Origin: Stenotrophomonas sp. ATCM1_4
GTDB lineage: Bacteria; Pseudomonadota; Gammaproteobacteria; Xanthomonadales; Xanthomonadaceae
Length of the DNA: 64,000 nt
Reading direction: 5' to 3'
Assembly (NCBI RefSeq): GCF_004348115.1
Contig: NZ_QPFB01000001.1
Location: 2,652,773-2,716,772, forward strand
Position 1 is the stretch's first letter, and every line of letters starts with the position of its first letter. Under the pieces are notes generated by a model. It ran no database searches. It worked only from the letters and a program-made list of their open reading frames with translations, and was not told the origin of the DNA. The translations under genes and the position numbers were made by a program. This document shows, piece by piece, positions 28,481-36,554 of this stretch.

Positions 28481-29941
28481 ATGAGCCAAAAAACCCGCTG
28501 GTCCCAGTTTGCCGTTCTCATCACGGTGTTCTTCTTCTGGGGCTTCGTCGCTGCCAGCAACGACATCCTGATTCCGGTCTTCAAGAACGCCTTCCACCTG
28601 ACCCAGGCACAAAGCCAGTACGTGGCGCTGGCCTTCTACGTCGCCTATACGGTGGGCTCGCTGTTCTACTTCTTCACCTCCAAGTTGATCGGCGCCGACG
28701 TGCTCAACCGCATCGGCTACAAGAACGGCATCAGCCTGGGCCTGTTGATCTCGGCCGTCGGCACCCTGCTGTTCTACCCGGCCGCCAACCTCGGTTCGTT
28801 CGGCCTGATGCTGTCGGGCCTGTTCATCGTCGGCCTGGGCTTCTCGCTGCAGCAGATCGCCGCCAACCCGCTGGCGGTGGTGATGGGCGACCCGGCCACC
28901 GGCGCGCAGCGGCTGACCCTGGCCGGTGGCATCAACAACTTCGGCACCACCATCGGGCCATTGCTGGTGAGCTTCGCCATCTTCGGCAGCGTGGCCTCGG
29001 GCAACACCGAAGCCAGCATCGAAAGCGTCAAGACGCCCTACCTCGTGCTCGGTGGCGTGTTCGTGCTGGTGGCGCTGCTGCTGAAGTTCTCGCCGCTGCC
29101 CAACCGCATCGACCTGGACGCGCTGGCCGCCGACGAAGCCCAGGACAGCAGCAAGCTGATCCAGAAGCGCTCGGCATTCTCCTACCCGCAGCTGGTGCTG
29201 GGGATGATCGCGATCTTCCTGTACGTCGGCGTCGAGGTGTCCACCATCGCCAACCTGCCGGCCTACCTGGAATTGCCGGTCGACCAGGGCGGACTCGGGC
29301 TGGACGTGTCGGTGATCGCCCCGTTCGTGTCGCTGTACTGGGCCAGCCTGATGATCGGCCGCTGGAGCGGCGCGGCCGGTGCGTTCGACGTCGGCAACAA
29401 CGTCAAGCGCTGGCTGACCCTGCTGTTGCCGTACATCGCCTTCGGCCTGTTCCTGGCGGTCAATGCCATCGCCCGGCATGAGATCTCGCAGTTCTACGGC
29501 TACGCCGGCGTGATCGTGCTCATGATCCTGGCCACCCTGGCCAGCAAGGGCAACCCGGCGCGCATGCTGCTGTACTTCGCGCTGTGCGGCATCGCCGCGC
29601 TGCTGGTGGGCATGTTCACCACCGGCATGACCAGCGTGATCGCCTTCATCAGCGTAGGCCTGTTCTGCAGCACGATGTGGCCATGCGTTTTCACCCTGGC
29701 CATCACCGGCCTGGGCCGCAACACCAACGAGGGCAGCAGCCTGCTGATCATGATGATCATGGGCGGCGGCGTGGTCAGCTTCGCGCAGGGCGCGCTGGCC
29801 GACCGCATCGGCATCCATTACAGCTTCATCGTCGGCGTGCTGTGTTTCTGCTACCTGGCGTTCTACGCGCTGCGCACCTTCGGCATCCTCAGGAAGCAGG
29901 GCATCGACCTGGACAAGCTGGCCGCTCAGGGCGGGCACTGA
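28481..29941 (+). CDS. Sugar:proton symporter, FucP/NagP-like MFS transporter
   Basis: 486 residues with 12 predicted transmembrane helices, FHS subfamily of the major facilitator superfamily (fucose, glucose/galactose, N-acetylglucosamine transporters). The start MSQKTRWSQFAVLITVFFFWGFVAASNDILIP and the loop SLQQIAANPLAVVMGDPATGAQRLTLAGGINNFGT match the family. The substrate cannot be read from sequence alone. It stands alone with its own promoter and terminator. The extension of the frame upstream to 28316 is not family-like. Confidence 0.9.
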   Translation: MSQKTRWSQFAVLITVFFFWGFVAASNDILIPVFKNAFHLTQAQSQYVALAFYVAYTVGSLFYFFTSKLIGADVLNRIGYKNGISLGLLISAVGTLLFYPAANLGSFGLMLSGLFIVGLGFSLQQIAANPLAVVMGDPATGAQRLTLAGGINNFGTTIGPLLVSFAIFGSVASGNTEASIESVKTPYLVLGGVFVLVALLLKFSPLPNRIDLDALAADEAQDSSKLIQKRSAFSYPQLVLGMIAIFLYVGVEVSTIANLPAYLELPVDQGGLGLDVSVIAPFVSLYWASLMIGRWSGAAGAFDVGNNVKRWLTLLLPYIAFGLFLAVNAIARHEISQFYGYAGVIVLMILATLASKGNPARMLLYFALCGIAALLVGMFTTGMTSVIAFISVGLFCSTMWPCVFTLAITGLGRNTNEGSSLLIMMIMGGGVVSFAQGALADRIGIHYSFIVGVLCFCYLAFYALRTFGILRKQGIDLDKLAAQGGH

Positions 29942-30033
29942 CCGGCACGGCCCCGCGTGGAATGCACCGGGTTGCCTGCGGCCAACGCCTGAGCGGACGT
30001 TGGCGGCGCGGCCAGATACTGCCGCGCGATGAG

Positions 30034-30060
30034 GAAGGCCGCCTTCGGGCGGCCTTCTTC
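30034..30060 (+). terminator. Terminator of the MFS gene
   Basis: GAAGGCCGCC-TTC-GGGCGGCCTTCTTC hairpin about 95 nt past the stop codon; the T tract is interrupted by C. Confidence 0.7.
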
Positions 30061-30073
30061 TACCTGGTGGATA

Positions 30074-30145
30074 GGGGATTGATTCGACGCTGCGCGCCTC
30101 ACCTTTCGGGCGGCTTCGCCGTCCCACCGGCAGACGCCGGCGGTC
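30074..30145 (-). repeat. Second copy of the tRNA-Ser-linked repeat
   Basis: Read on the minus strand it parallels 19581-19649: GACCGCCGGCG, then GCCGGTGGGACGGC, AGCCGCCCGAA, GGTGAGG and CGAATC blocks in the same order, about 75-80% alike by eye. It lies at the same position relative to a tRNA-Ser 3' end and terminator as the first copy does. Confidence 0.7.
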
Positions 30146-30227
30146 ATACCCCGGCGGGACTTCTCATCCCCCCGCAATCCCTCTCGCATGTTCCAGCCCC
30201 GGGCGGATACGACCCGAACGATGCCCT

Positions 30228-30281
30228 ATGAAAAAAGCCGCCCGGAGGCGGCTTTTTTCATGTATCTGGCGGAGAGGGGGT
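30228..30281 (-). other. tRNA-Ser 3' end relic with terminator: probable attachment site (island left end)
   Basis: On the minus strand ACCCCCTCTCCGCCAGAT (30281-30264) matches the 3' end of tRNA-Ser including CCA, followed by a tRNA-style terminator (ATGAAAAAAGCCGCC...TTTTTTCAT, 30261-30228). The tRNA body is missing on the right side. This is the structure left on the distal side when an element integrates at the 3' end of a minus-strand tRNA-Ser gene. Confidence 0.7.
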
Positions 30282-30438
30282 CTGCCTCCGCCCAATCCGC
30301 AGCGTTCCGCGACAGCCCGTGAAACCAGTCTCAGCCCTTGATACGCCTAGGTTTCACACTCCGCCACGATCCGCCACTTTCCACTACAATCCGCGCTCAG
30401 TGGGCGGGTAGCTGGGCGGGTTGCAATGGAGGGCATTC

Positions 30439-31608
30439 ATGGGGATTGAGCTGCACAAACTGTCGGCCAGGAAGGTCGCAACGATCAGCGAGGCCGGCTA
30501 TTACGCCGATGGCGGTGGCCTGTACCTACAGGTGTCCCCCAACGGGGCGAAGTCCTGGATCTTCCGGTACCGCTTCGAAGGGAGGCGCCCCGAGATGGGC
30601 CTGGGGCCGACTCACACTATATCGCTGGCCGAGGCGCGAGAAGCCGCCCAGGCCGCCCGGAAGCTGTTGCTGGCCGGGCATGATCCGCTGGCCGGACGCC
30701 GGCAGGCCAAGGCCTCCGCCGCGGCAACGCCGACCTTCTGGGAGGCGGCCGAGGCGTACATCGCCGAGCGGCGGACCGGCTGGAAGAACGCCAAGCATGC
30801 CGATCAGTGGACCAACACCCTGGAAACCTACGCCAAGCCGTTCATCGGCTCCAAGCGCGTGGACCGGATCGAGACGGAGGACGTGCTGGCCGTTCTGCGT
30901 CCCATCTGGGCGACCAAGACCGAGACGGCCACCCGGGTGCGCCAGCGGGTCGAGTGCATCCTCGACGCCGTGACGGTCCAGAAGCACCGATCCGGGGACA
31001 ACCCGGCCAGATGGAAAGGTCACTTGGCCATGATCCTGCCCAAGCCCACCACCGTCACCAAGGTGGAGAACTTCCCGTCCCTGCCCTACAGCGAGATGGC
31101 GGAGTTCATGAAGGAGCTGGGCAAGCGGGTCGGCGAGTCGGCGCGAGCCCTGGAGTTCACCATCCTCACAGCTGCTCGCACGGGGATGACCACCGGCGCG
31201 GTGCCGGCGGAGCTGGATGCGAAGTGCCTCAACTGGACCGTGCCTGGCGACCGGATGAAGGCGAAGAAGGAACACGTCGTGCCCCTGCCCCTGGCCGCGC
31301 AGGAGCTGGCCAGGCAGCGGCGCGATCGTGAGCTTCTGTTCCCCAACGATGTCACCGGAGAGGCCCTATCCGAGAACGCAATGCTGGCTCTGCTGAACCG
31401 GATGGGCTACGGGCACGTCACGGTCCACGGCTTCCGCACCACGTTCAAGACATGGGCCGACGAAGTGGGGGAGTACCCGGATGACCTGTCCGAAGCGGCG
31501 CTGGCCCACACGATCAAGGACAAGTCCAAGGCCGCCTATAAGCGCGGAACGATGCTGGAGCGCCGGCGGGAGATGATGGAGGCCTGGGCCAAGTTCTGCG
31601 GGCGCTAA
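30439..31608 (+). CDS. Tyrosine integrase, P4 type (genomic island)
   Basis: 389 residues with an N-terminal arm-binding DUF4102 domain (LSARKVATISEAGYYADGGGLYLQV), an SAM-like core-binding domain (about 95-200) and the catalytic domain. Catalytic residues are visible: R in TAARTGM, K in MKAKKEHVVPLP, HGFR box, H in AHTIKDK and the nucleophile Y in AAYKRGT. ATG at 30439 has GGAGGG 7 nt upstream; a TTG at 30421 also opens the frame. It lies 160 bp from a tRNA-Ser 3' relic, pointing into the island, the usual layout for this family. Confidence 0.94.
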   Translation: MGIELHKLSARKVATISEAGYYADGGGLYLQVSPNGAKSWIFRYRFEGRRPEMGLGPTHTISLAEAREAAQAARKLLLAGHDPLAGRRQAKASAAATPTFWEAAEAYIAERRTGWKNAKHADQWTNTLETYAKPFIGSKRVDRIETEDVLAVLRPIWATKTETATRVRQRVECILDAVTVQKHRSGDNPARWKGHLAMILPKPTTVTKVENFPSLPYSEMAEFMKELGKRVGESARALEFTILTAARTGMTTGAVPAELDAKCLNWTVPGDRMKAKKEHVVPLPLAAQELARQRRDRELLFPNDVTGEALSENAMLALLNRMGYGHVTVHGFRTTFKTWADEVGEYPDDLSEAALAHTIKDKSKAAYKRGTMLERRREMMEAWAKFCGR

Positions 31609-31626
31609 TTGACCTGGAGGTCTGCG

Positions 31627-31752
31627 ATGAACCTGTGGGGAAGGCAAGTCCTGAATGGGCCGGAAAATCCCTCCGGCCCTGTACAATTGTTTGATCCAGA
31701 TTATGTCCCGGCCACCGTTGAAGGTAATTCACTCCGACCAAAGCCCCCATAA
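31627..31752 (+). CDS. Possible 41-residue protein downstream of the integrase
   Basis: MNLWGRQVLNGPENPSG and so on, 41 residues, starting 18 bp after the integrase stop with a good ribosome site (CTGGAGG, 6 nt spacing). No homologue is known to me. Could be a small island factor or chance. Confidence 0.35.
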   Translation: MNLWGRQVLNGPENPSGPVQLFDPDYVPATVEGNSLRPKPP

Positions 31753-31775
31753 TTACAGCCGGTCATAGATAAAAC

Positions 31776-32741
31776 CTACGGAACCAACTCGGGCGTTGCG
31801 TAGCAATCCGTTGGAGACTCTACATTGATTGGCGACTGTCCTTTGAACTCTCGCTCGAAGGCCTCCTTAGCCCACGCATCTCCCTTCTCGATCTCTGATG
31901 GCGAAATAACGTCCATCTTGGCGAACTTCGACAACGCCTCATCAATCATTTCGCGCTGCATGGGCAGAGCGCGCAGTGACGCCAACCGTGCCGCGCGCCA
32001 CGTAAGAATAGGATCAGCCTTCGGCAACTCATCTACGGCAGAATAATGCCGCGGAGGAGGCAGTGTATATGCAAGAAGAGCCTTGACCCCAACCCTTGGA
32101 TCACCCCGCTCCAATGCTCTAGCGCCAAATTCAGGCGCGTACTTCACGTATCTTTCCAGCAACACCTCCGCAGACTCTCCGCTTGGCGGATTGCCCGGCC
32201 CATGCCCAGGTGCAGGCCCAAACAAGACAAAACAGGATTCAGCTTCTGCATTGCCCTTTAACGCAGCATCAAACACTGCACTATTCACCAAAGCAATCAG
32301 TTGCGCCTCGTCAGAATCCTGGCAGGAACCCTCCAAGCGTTGCACTACCAACAAGCTTTCGGCAGAAGACGCATCCATGTTGCGCAGCGTCTCCGGAGTC
32401 TTGCTCGAAAGATCAGCCCAACGTTCATCTTCCACCATGTATCCCAATTCCCGACGCTTTACATGATAAAGAAGGCAATCGTTCGCGTCCTTAATCGCAG
32501 ATACCAACAAATCTGTATCTCCTGCACCCTGCCCTGTCGCAAATCGCCGCGCCCATACTGTGCGCCCGGCGGGAGCAGGGCCATCTCCTGCCCTGGCACT
32601 TTCGACATCAGCCTCTCCTGCCGCTTCAGCGGAAACCATTCTTGGAACAACGGAATTTGCCGGACGCCACCATAGCCAAAAACCAAAGACCACAGCGACG
32701 ACCAGTGCCACAACCACGAGAATTTTACCTTTGTACTGCAT
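31776..32741 (-). CDS. Membrane-anchored protein of unknown function
   Basis: 321 residues. One transmembrane helix at 6-27 (ILVVVALVVAVVFGFWLWW) and a soluble, probably helical periplasmic part with four or five cysteines (for example NDCLLYHV, GSCQDSD, ESCFVLFG, TDCYATP). No family recognised. ATG start MQYKGKILVV has GAGGTAG upstream. It follows the secreted HExxH gene by 58 bp on the same strand and is probably in the same operon. Base composition is lower in GC than the host genes. Confidence 0.75.
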   Translation of the reverse strand: MQYKGKILVVVALVVAVVFGFWLWWRPANSVVPRMVSAEAAGEADVESARAGDGPAPAGRTVWARRFATGQGAGDTDLLVSAIKDANDCLLYHVKRRELGYMVEDERWADLSSKTPETLRNMDASSAESLLVVQRLEGSCQDSDEAQLIALVNSAVFDAALKGNAEAESCFVLFGPAPGHGPGNPPSGESAEVLLERYVKYAPEFGARALERGDPRVGVKALLAYTLPPPRHYSAVDELPKADPILTWRAARLASLRALPMQREMIDEALSKFAKMDVISPSEIEKGDAWAKEAFEREFKGQSPINVESPTDCYATPELVP

Positions 32742-32799
32742 GAACTACCTCAATCGATTGGGGGATGATACGGCGGCTACGGACAGATCATCCCAACTA

Positions 32800-33591
32800 T
32801 CACTTGGGCGGCGGGTCTTCTTTGGAACATGCCTTTCCCTTATCCTCTCGATATCTCAAAACCGCATCGATTCCATACCATTCGGCTTCAAGCTCGCTAA
32901 CGCCAGCACGACGCAGATGAACTGCCTCATGCCCTGCCACCAAAAGAGACATCTCAAAAGATGTCAGATTCCCATTAAGAGTTTTAGGAGCCGCATTGGC
33001 GCGCTCGCCGCGGAGCTCACGATAGCCAGCCTCAAACGCGGTCTTGTACAGGCGCCCGTATGCAGTTAAAGGAAAAGTGACGCCATCTGCAAGCGCCCAT
33101 TCCGGACCCGGTGAAGTTTTCGTCGCACGGAAGACATAGCCTGAGAAGCCCCCTCCTGGCTTTTTCATTCCATACGCATAGGCATTAACCTTCTTCATCG
33201 TTCGCCCAGCGCCCAACCTGATATCTGGATGGAAGTATTCCTTCATAGCGCATTGAAGCTTGGCAGACACGTCACGGTCAGTCGTATCCGGCTCCTCCGT
33301 GCTTCCGCTTCCGCTTCCAGTCCCACCTCCAGTGCCAGTGCCACTTCCTCCGCCTCCGCCTCCGCCTCCGCCATCCCAAACGCCACCGCTCGGATAATCG
33401 CCACCGCCGCTCATATCAAAGCAGTTACCTATTCCTTGACTCTGCCCCATTACGCTAATTTCTTGGCAATACCAGCCACCCCCGACAGCAATCATCCCCA
33501 TCGCACTCTTGCTGGGGTATATGAGAGAAGCAGATGCAACAACGCTAACGACACTAAGACGCAAGAAGCCCATCCGTAAGCCCTCGTTCAT
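32800..33591 (-). CDS. Secreted Gly-rich protein with HExxH motif
   Basis: 263 residues. An N-terminal hydrophobic signal (about 7-28; the start could also be M7) is followed by a short Cys-containing region, then a poly-Gly/Gly-Ser/Gly-Thr linker (about 70-97) and a C-terminal domain. That domain holds AGHEAVHLRRAGVSELEAEWYG, an HExxH with a downstream E, compatible with a small zinc metalloprotease. Several Cys could form disulfides. It is the first gene of a two-gene minus-strand unit with the membrane protein at 31776-32741. Role unknown; an exported toxin or wall-associated protease is a guess. Confidence 0.75.
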   Translation of the reverse strand: MNEGLRMGFLRLSVVSVVASASLIYPSKSAMGMIAVGGGWYCQEISVMGQSQGIGNCFDMSGGGDYPSGGVWDGGGGGGGGGSGTGTGGGTGSGSGSTEEPDTTDRDVSAKLQCAMKEYFHPDIRLGAGRTMKKVNAYAYGMKKPGGGFSGYVFRATKTSPGPEWALADGVTFPLTAYGRLYKTAFEAGYRELRGERANAAPKTLNGNLTSFEMSLLVAGHEAVHLRRAGVSELEAEWYGIDAVLRYREDKGKACSKEDPPPK

Positions 33592-33870
33592 TTGGGTTTC
33601 GCATTTGTTTCAACCTCACTCTGAGGCCTCAGCATGGAAACACCCGCAACGGGTGAATGTCAACTGAACACCCCCGCCCATTGAGAGGGTAGCGTCGCGG
33701 GCATCGTCGTAGCCCTTATTGCATGGCTAGAGTTGATATCACGACGATTTAGATTGATTCGCAAGCCGCTCGTTTTGAGAAAGCTGGCGCTTCACGAGAA
33801 CGACGACATGACATCTTCTCTCTCTGGATTTGCTCGCGCGCATCGAGACATGAGCGAACTTCATCTGCAG

Positions 33871-34185
33871 TCAGGGGTTCAGCGTCGCGACGAAGTAGTC
33901 CGGTTTCCCGACCGTCCCCCACTGGCGCACCGCGGCGGCAACCAGCGCCTTTGCCTTCATCGGGTCCAGCGGGAAGGTTTCGCTGTAGACGTAGTAATCG
34001 ACCCATCCGTACTCGCCGGCCGGGTCCACTTCGCAGGACAGGTGCAGCAGGAAGTCCCGGTCGTCGTCGGTGTCATCGGGCTTGATGCCCAGCTCCTCGC
34101 GCAGCTCGCCGGCCAGCAGGCGGTTGTGGGGGCGCATGGCGTCGGCGACCACGATGCCGTGCAGCATCAGGTCCACGGCAACCAT
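33871..34185 (-). CDS. Conserved small hypothetical protein
   Basis: 104 residues from MVAVDLMLHGIVVADAMRPHNRLLAGELREELG. Soluble and acidic with no recognised domain. GC and codon use resemble phage genes of this group rather than the AT-richer upstream pair. Starting at the longer frame (34230) would overlap the upstream gene, so 34185 is preferred, but no clear ribosome site distinguishes them. Confidence 0.55.
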   Translation of the reverse strand: MVAVDLMLHGIVVADAMRPHNRLLAGELREELGIKPDDTDDDRDFLLHLSCEVDPAGEYGWVDYYVYSETFPLDPMKAKALVAAAVRQWGTVGKPDYFVATLNP

Positions 34186-34220
34186 GGACTCAAATCTGGC
34201 TGCATGCGGAATCAAACACC

Positions 34221-34883
34221 TCAAGAGCAATTCTTTGTAGACCTTGAGCTCGACCCGGATTCAGCCGCACCATCCTTCGCGGCCTTCTGCGCCAGTACTC
34301 GGGTCGCATGAGTTGAATAGATACTCGACAAGCGGTAAATCGTCATTGCTGCCGCGAGTGACGACGTCAGCGCGTAAGCCACCAGGAAGAAACCAAGCGC
34401 GCGAAATAATTTGGCTGCGACCAGCAGGAAAAAAGCCACCACGTCGTACTGCATCAACCAAGGGGCAACCCCTAAGAGTGAAGAAACAACTCTCGCACCA
34501 CCGACAAGTGCAAACCCTAACGCCAATATCTGGATAACAATCGAATGAAAGAAGGCTGTCGAAACAGAGCCGAGCGCAGACTGCTTGTTTCCCGTACGAA
34601 CCTGCCCAAATTTCAGCTTAAAACTATCGTCTCCGATAGACATTAAGAGGGCAAACGCAGCGACGGAAAAACCAAGCACTGCCGGGATAAGGCTGATGGT
34701 TAAATTCCACCAAGTGGAACTCCACCAAAATGGGCCACAGACAGCCGTTAAAATCAACGCCGCCACGAAAAAGGGGGAAGTGAGCAAGCCAGACCATCGC
34801 CCATAGCGAGACCAATACTGATAAAAATCAGCACCAGTTGCCTTCCAGCGACGCTTTAATGCCTTGAACACTTCCCCCTCCAA
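34221..34883 (-). CDS. Four-helix membrane protein of the DUF4747-linked pair
   Basis: 220 residues with about four or five transmembrane segments (about 33-50, 61-85, 108-135, 146-185), a short basic N-terminus (KALKRRWKATGADF) and a Ser/Lys-rich cytoplasmic tail. No family recognised. It starts 7 bp after the stop of the DUF4747-like gene upstream, so the two are surely co-translated. Membrane partners of this kind are common effectors in bacterial defence pairs, but no direct evidence is available. Confidence 0.78.
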   Translation of the reverse strand: MEGEVFKALKRRWKATGADFYQYWSRYGRWSGLLTSPFFVAALILTAVCGPFWWSSTWWNLTISLIPAVLGFSVAAFALLMSIGDDSFKLKFGQVRTGNKQSALGSVSTAFFHSIVIQILALGFALVGGARVVSSLLGVAPWLMQYDVVAFFLLVAAKLFRALGFFLVAYALTSSLAAAMTIYRLSSIYSTHATRVLAQKAAKDGAAESGSSSRSTKNCS

Positions 34884-34890
34884 TCCGAAA

Positions 34891-35766
34891 TTACTTCACG
34901 GAGAATCTACGAGCTGCCGTTCTTGCGATGCGCAGGAAAGCATCCCAGTAAGTTTCTGCATCATCATTGTACTCTCCCCGCTCGCTGAATGGTTTGCCAG
35001 TCTTCGTTGAGCGCTCTTCCGGAGCACCCTGAGCGTTGTGTCCTTTCGCCTCAACATAACCGTTATCGGCCGCGATGGCGACTAGCGTCTTTGTCCTATC
35101 ATTCAGAACAAGAGCCCTACCCTTCTCTGCCACCAACTCGAAGTTCAGCTGCGAAGCATTCTGTTCAGCCAGAGACTGCTCGAACTCTTCAAGCTCGTCC
35201 GGGTCGTAGTCACCTGGATTTGGCCGTTCTGCATGAATCTGCAACCTACGGATCTTCTTCCAATTAAGAATGCGTGATATCGAGTCACGATCCGGCAAAA
35301 CGGTCACCCCAACCTCGCCAAAATCGAGAACTATCTCAGAGAATGCAAATAGATCCTTGAGATATCTAGCCATCAGGCCCGGCGATATACCACCCTTCCG
35401 AGTAGTAGTTAAGAAAAACAACTTGTGCGATGCAATATCAAAATAGAACTGACATTTTCGAAAATTAGGGCGAAGATGTGCCGGAATCTCCCCCAACTCG
35501 TCCGAAGATGCATCGTCTTCAGTCTCCAAATTAATCCACGGCAACGAAGGGTCGAGCTGAGAAAATGTTGCAATTTCTCCTTCTAGAGCGAAAGTAGTCC
35601 CTTCGTGTTTCTTCACATCACACATCGTCATAAGCGCATGACGATCACCATGAATTCGCACTGGGCGCTTCATGCGATAAGCTTTCCTGAAAAGCTTCTC
35701 GTATTGCCCCTCCGGATGCGGATGAACAACAACATTCACCCCGCCGACCTCGATAATTTGCTCCAT
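34891..35766 (-). CDS. DUF4747-like protein
   Basis: 291 residues from MEQIIEVGGVNVVVHPHPEGQYEKLFRKAYRM; HPHPEGQY, RIHGDRHALM, EGEIATFSQLDPSLPWIN and NFRKCQFYFDIASHKLFFL follow the pattern I associate with DUF4747, a family scattered in variable regions with no known activity. Soluble. Ribosome site AAAGGGGG is 8 nt upstream. It leads a two-gene operon with the membrane protein at 34221-34883; a palindrome at 35874-35889 could be its operator. Confidence 0.72.
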   Translation of the reverse strand: MEQIIEVGGVNVVVHPHPEGQYEKLFRKAYRMKRPVRIHGDRHALMTMCDVKKHEGTTFALEGEIATFSQLDPSLPWINLETEDDASSDELGEIPAHLRPNFRKCQFYFDIASHKLFFLTTTRKGGISPGLMARYLKDLFAFSEIVLDFGEVGVTVLPDRDSISRILNWKKIRRLQIHAERPNPGDYDPDELEEFEQSLAEQNASQLNFELVAEKGRALVLNDRTKTLVAIAADNGYVEAKGHNAQGAPEERSTKTGKPFSERGEYNDDAETYWDAFLRIARTAARRFSVK

Positions 35767-36198
35767 TCTGTCCCCCTTTCCATTTCTTCAGGCAGATAAT
35801 TCTCGATCAAACCGCAGCAACCTAGTGAAGGTCGCGTGACGATATGCTGCATGAATAGAAGCCGTGGCACAACGTAGGGATTTCCCTACAGCGTGGTTCG
35901 ATTGCTTGTGCATGAGTCCAGCAGAAGCGTGCCTCCTCCAACTAAGCATCGAGTCAACTGAATTTCAGCCGCATCTCCTAAGGCCATAAAGAGTACAGTC
36001 GATCAATCGCACCGCGCGAGACACTGCCCCCTTTCCTCTTCCCCTGTTACTTGATGGCTCAGCCCCGGCCCCACAGGTCTCATCAACCAGAATCCCATAG
36101 CTAAAATGCGGTACTGCCACGACGCTCCTAAGATCCGGCCCGTGGCCCGCCGCCCACCGGTGAAAGGGACTTCCACCGGGGCGGCAACCTCCGACTTC
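35767..36198. other. Intergenic region upstream of the DUF4747-like operon
   Basis: About 430 bp without a supported gene. The left part is AT-richer and contains the 16-bp palindrome described separately; the right part returns to high GC towards the pseudogene. No tRNA or terminator was recognised. Confidence 0.5.
35874..35889. promoter_or_regulatory. Perfect 16-bp palindrome GTAGGGA-TT-TCCCTAC
   Basis: Seven-base arms around TT, 108 bp ahead of the DUF4747-like start codon. Perfect symmetry and position suggest a dimeric regulator site, possibly a LuxR/NarL-type response regulator or phage-type repressor. No such regulator is adjacent. Confidence 0.45.
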
Positions 36199-36554
36199 CT
36201 ACCTACCCAGCGGCACGCCGCCTGCGCCCCTACTCGCCGGATGCTGGGCCACGTGCTCCCGAACCCACTGCAGCTTCCGAGCGACCTTCTCCCGCAGCGC
36301 CTCCTCGTGCCGCAGCACCCACCGCTCGGCACCGTGCCGGCCGGAGTTGAAGTCCGTGCAGCGGCGCAGGATCAGCGGGGCGTGAATGCCGTCCTCGAGG
36401 TGCAGCCTGGCCGTCCACTGGCCGTGCACGCCGTCGAGCATGGACACGAGGATTTCTCCATGCAGCGTCAACGCCGTCGGCAGGGTGTCGAAACTGGTGC
36501 GTGGCCCCAGACGAACTCGGGGCCCAGGTCGGGGTTGCGGATGTAGTCGGTCAT
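36199..36554 (-). pseudogene. Frameshifted phage-type hypothetical gene
   Basis: A gene starting MTDYIRNPDLGPEFVWGHA (ATG at 36554) runs out of frame after about 18 codons, near 36500. The continuation in the next frame, TSFDTLPTALTLHGEILVSMLDGVHGQW and onward to VPLGR (stop at 36199), clearly belongs to the same protein. A single-base loss would explain it. No family recognised; similar small proteins are common in Xanthomonadaceae prophages. A sequencing error is possible. Confidence 0.6.

Larger units (their letters stand above)
29942..30438. other. Intergenic boundary between host and genomic island
   Basis: Holds the MFS terminator (30034-30060), the second copy of the tRNA-Ser-linked repeat (30074-30145), a tRNA-type terminator with a tRNA-Ser 3' end relic (30228-30281), and then about 150 bp leading to the integrase. 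The last part has repeated CCGCCAC units (about 30361 and 30371) that could be integrase arm sites. No gene is seen. Confidence 0.65.

Noticed and set aside
28079..30127. 682-residue open frame on the minus strand opposite the MFS transporter
   Set aside because: It is the antisense shadow of a clear 12-helix transporter; composition is rich in H, Q, G and D as expected from reversed GC-rich codons, and no domain is visible.
30250..30345. A complete tRNA gene next to the island integrase
   Set aside because: Only the 3' end and terminator of a tRNA-Ser are present; no D arm or anticodon arm can be folded to the right of 30281.
33749..34006. 85-residue minus-strand frame ending CRRSREAPAFSKRAACESI
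   Set aside because: Overlaps the end of the more plausible gene at 33871-34185 and lacks a start codon near its credible part; could be a decayed gene but support is too weak.
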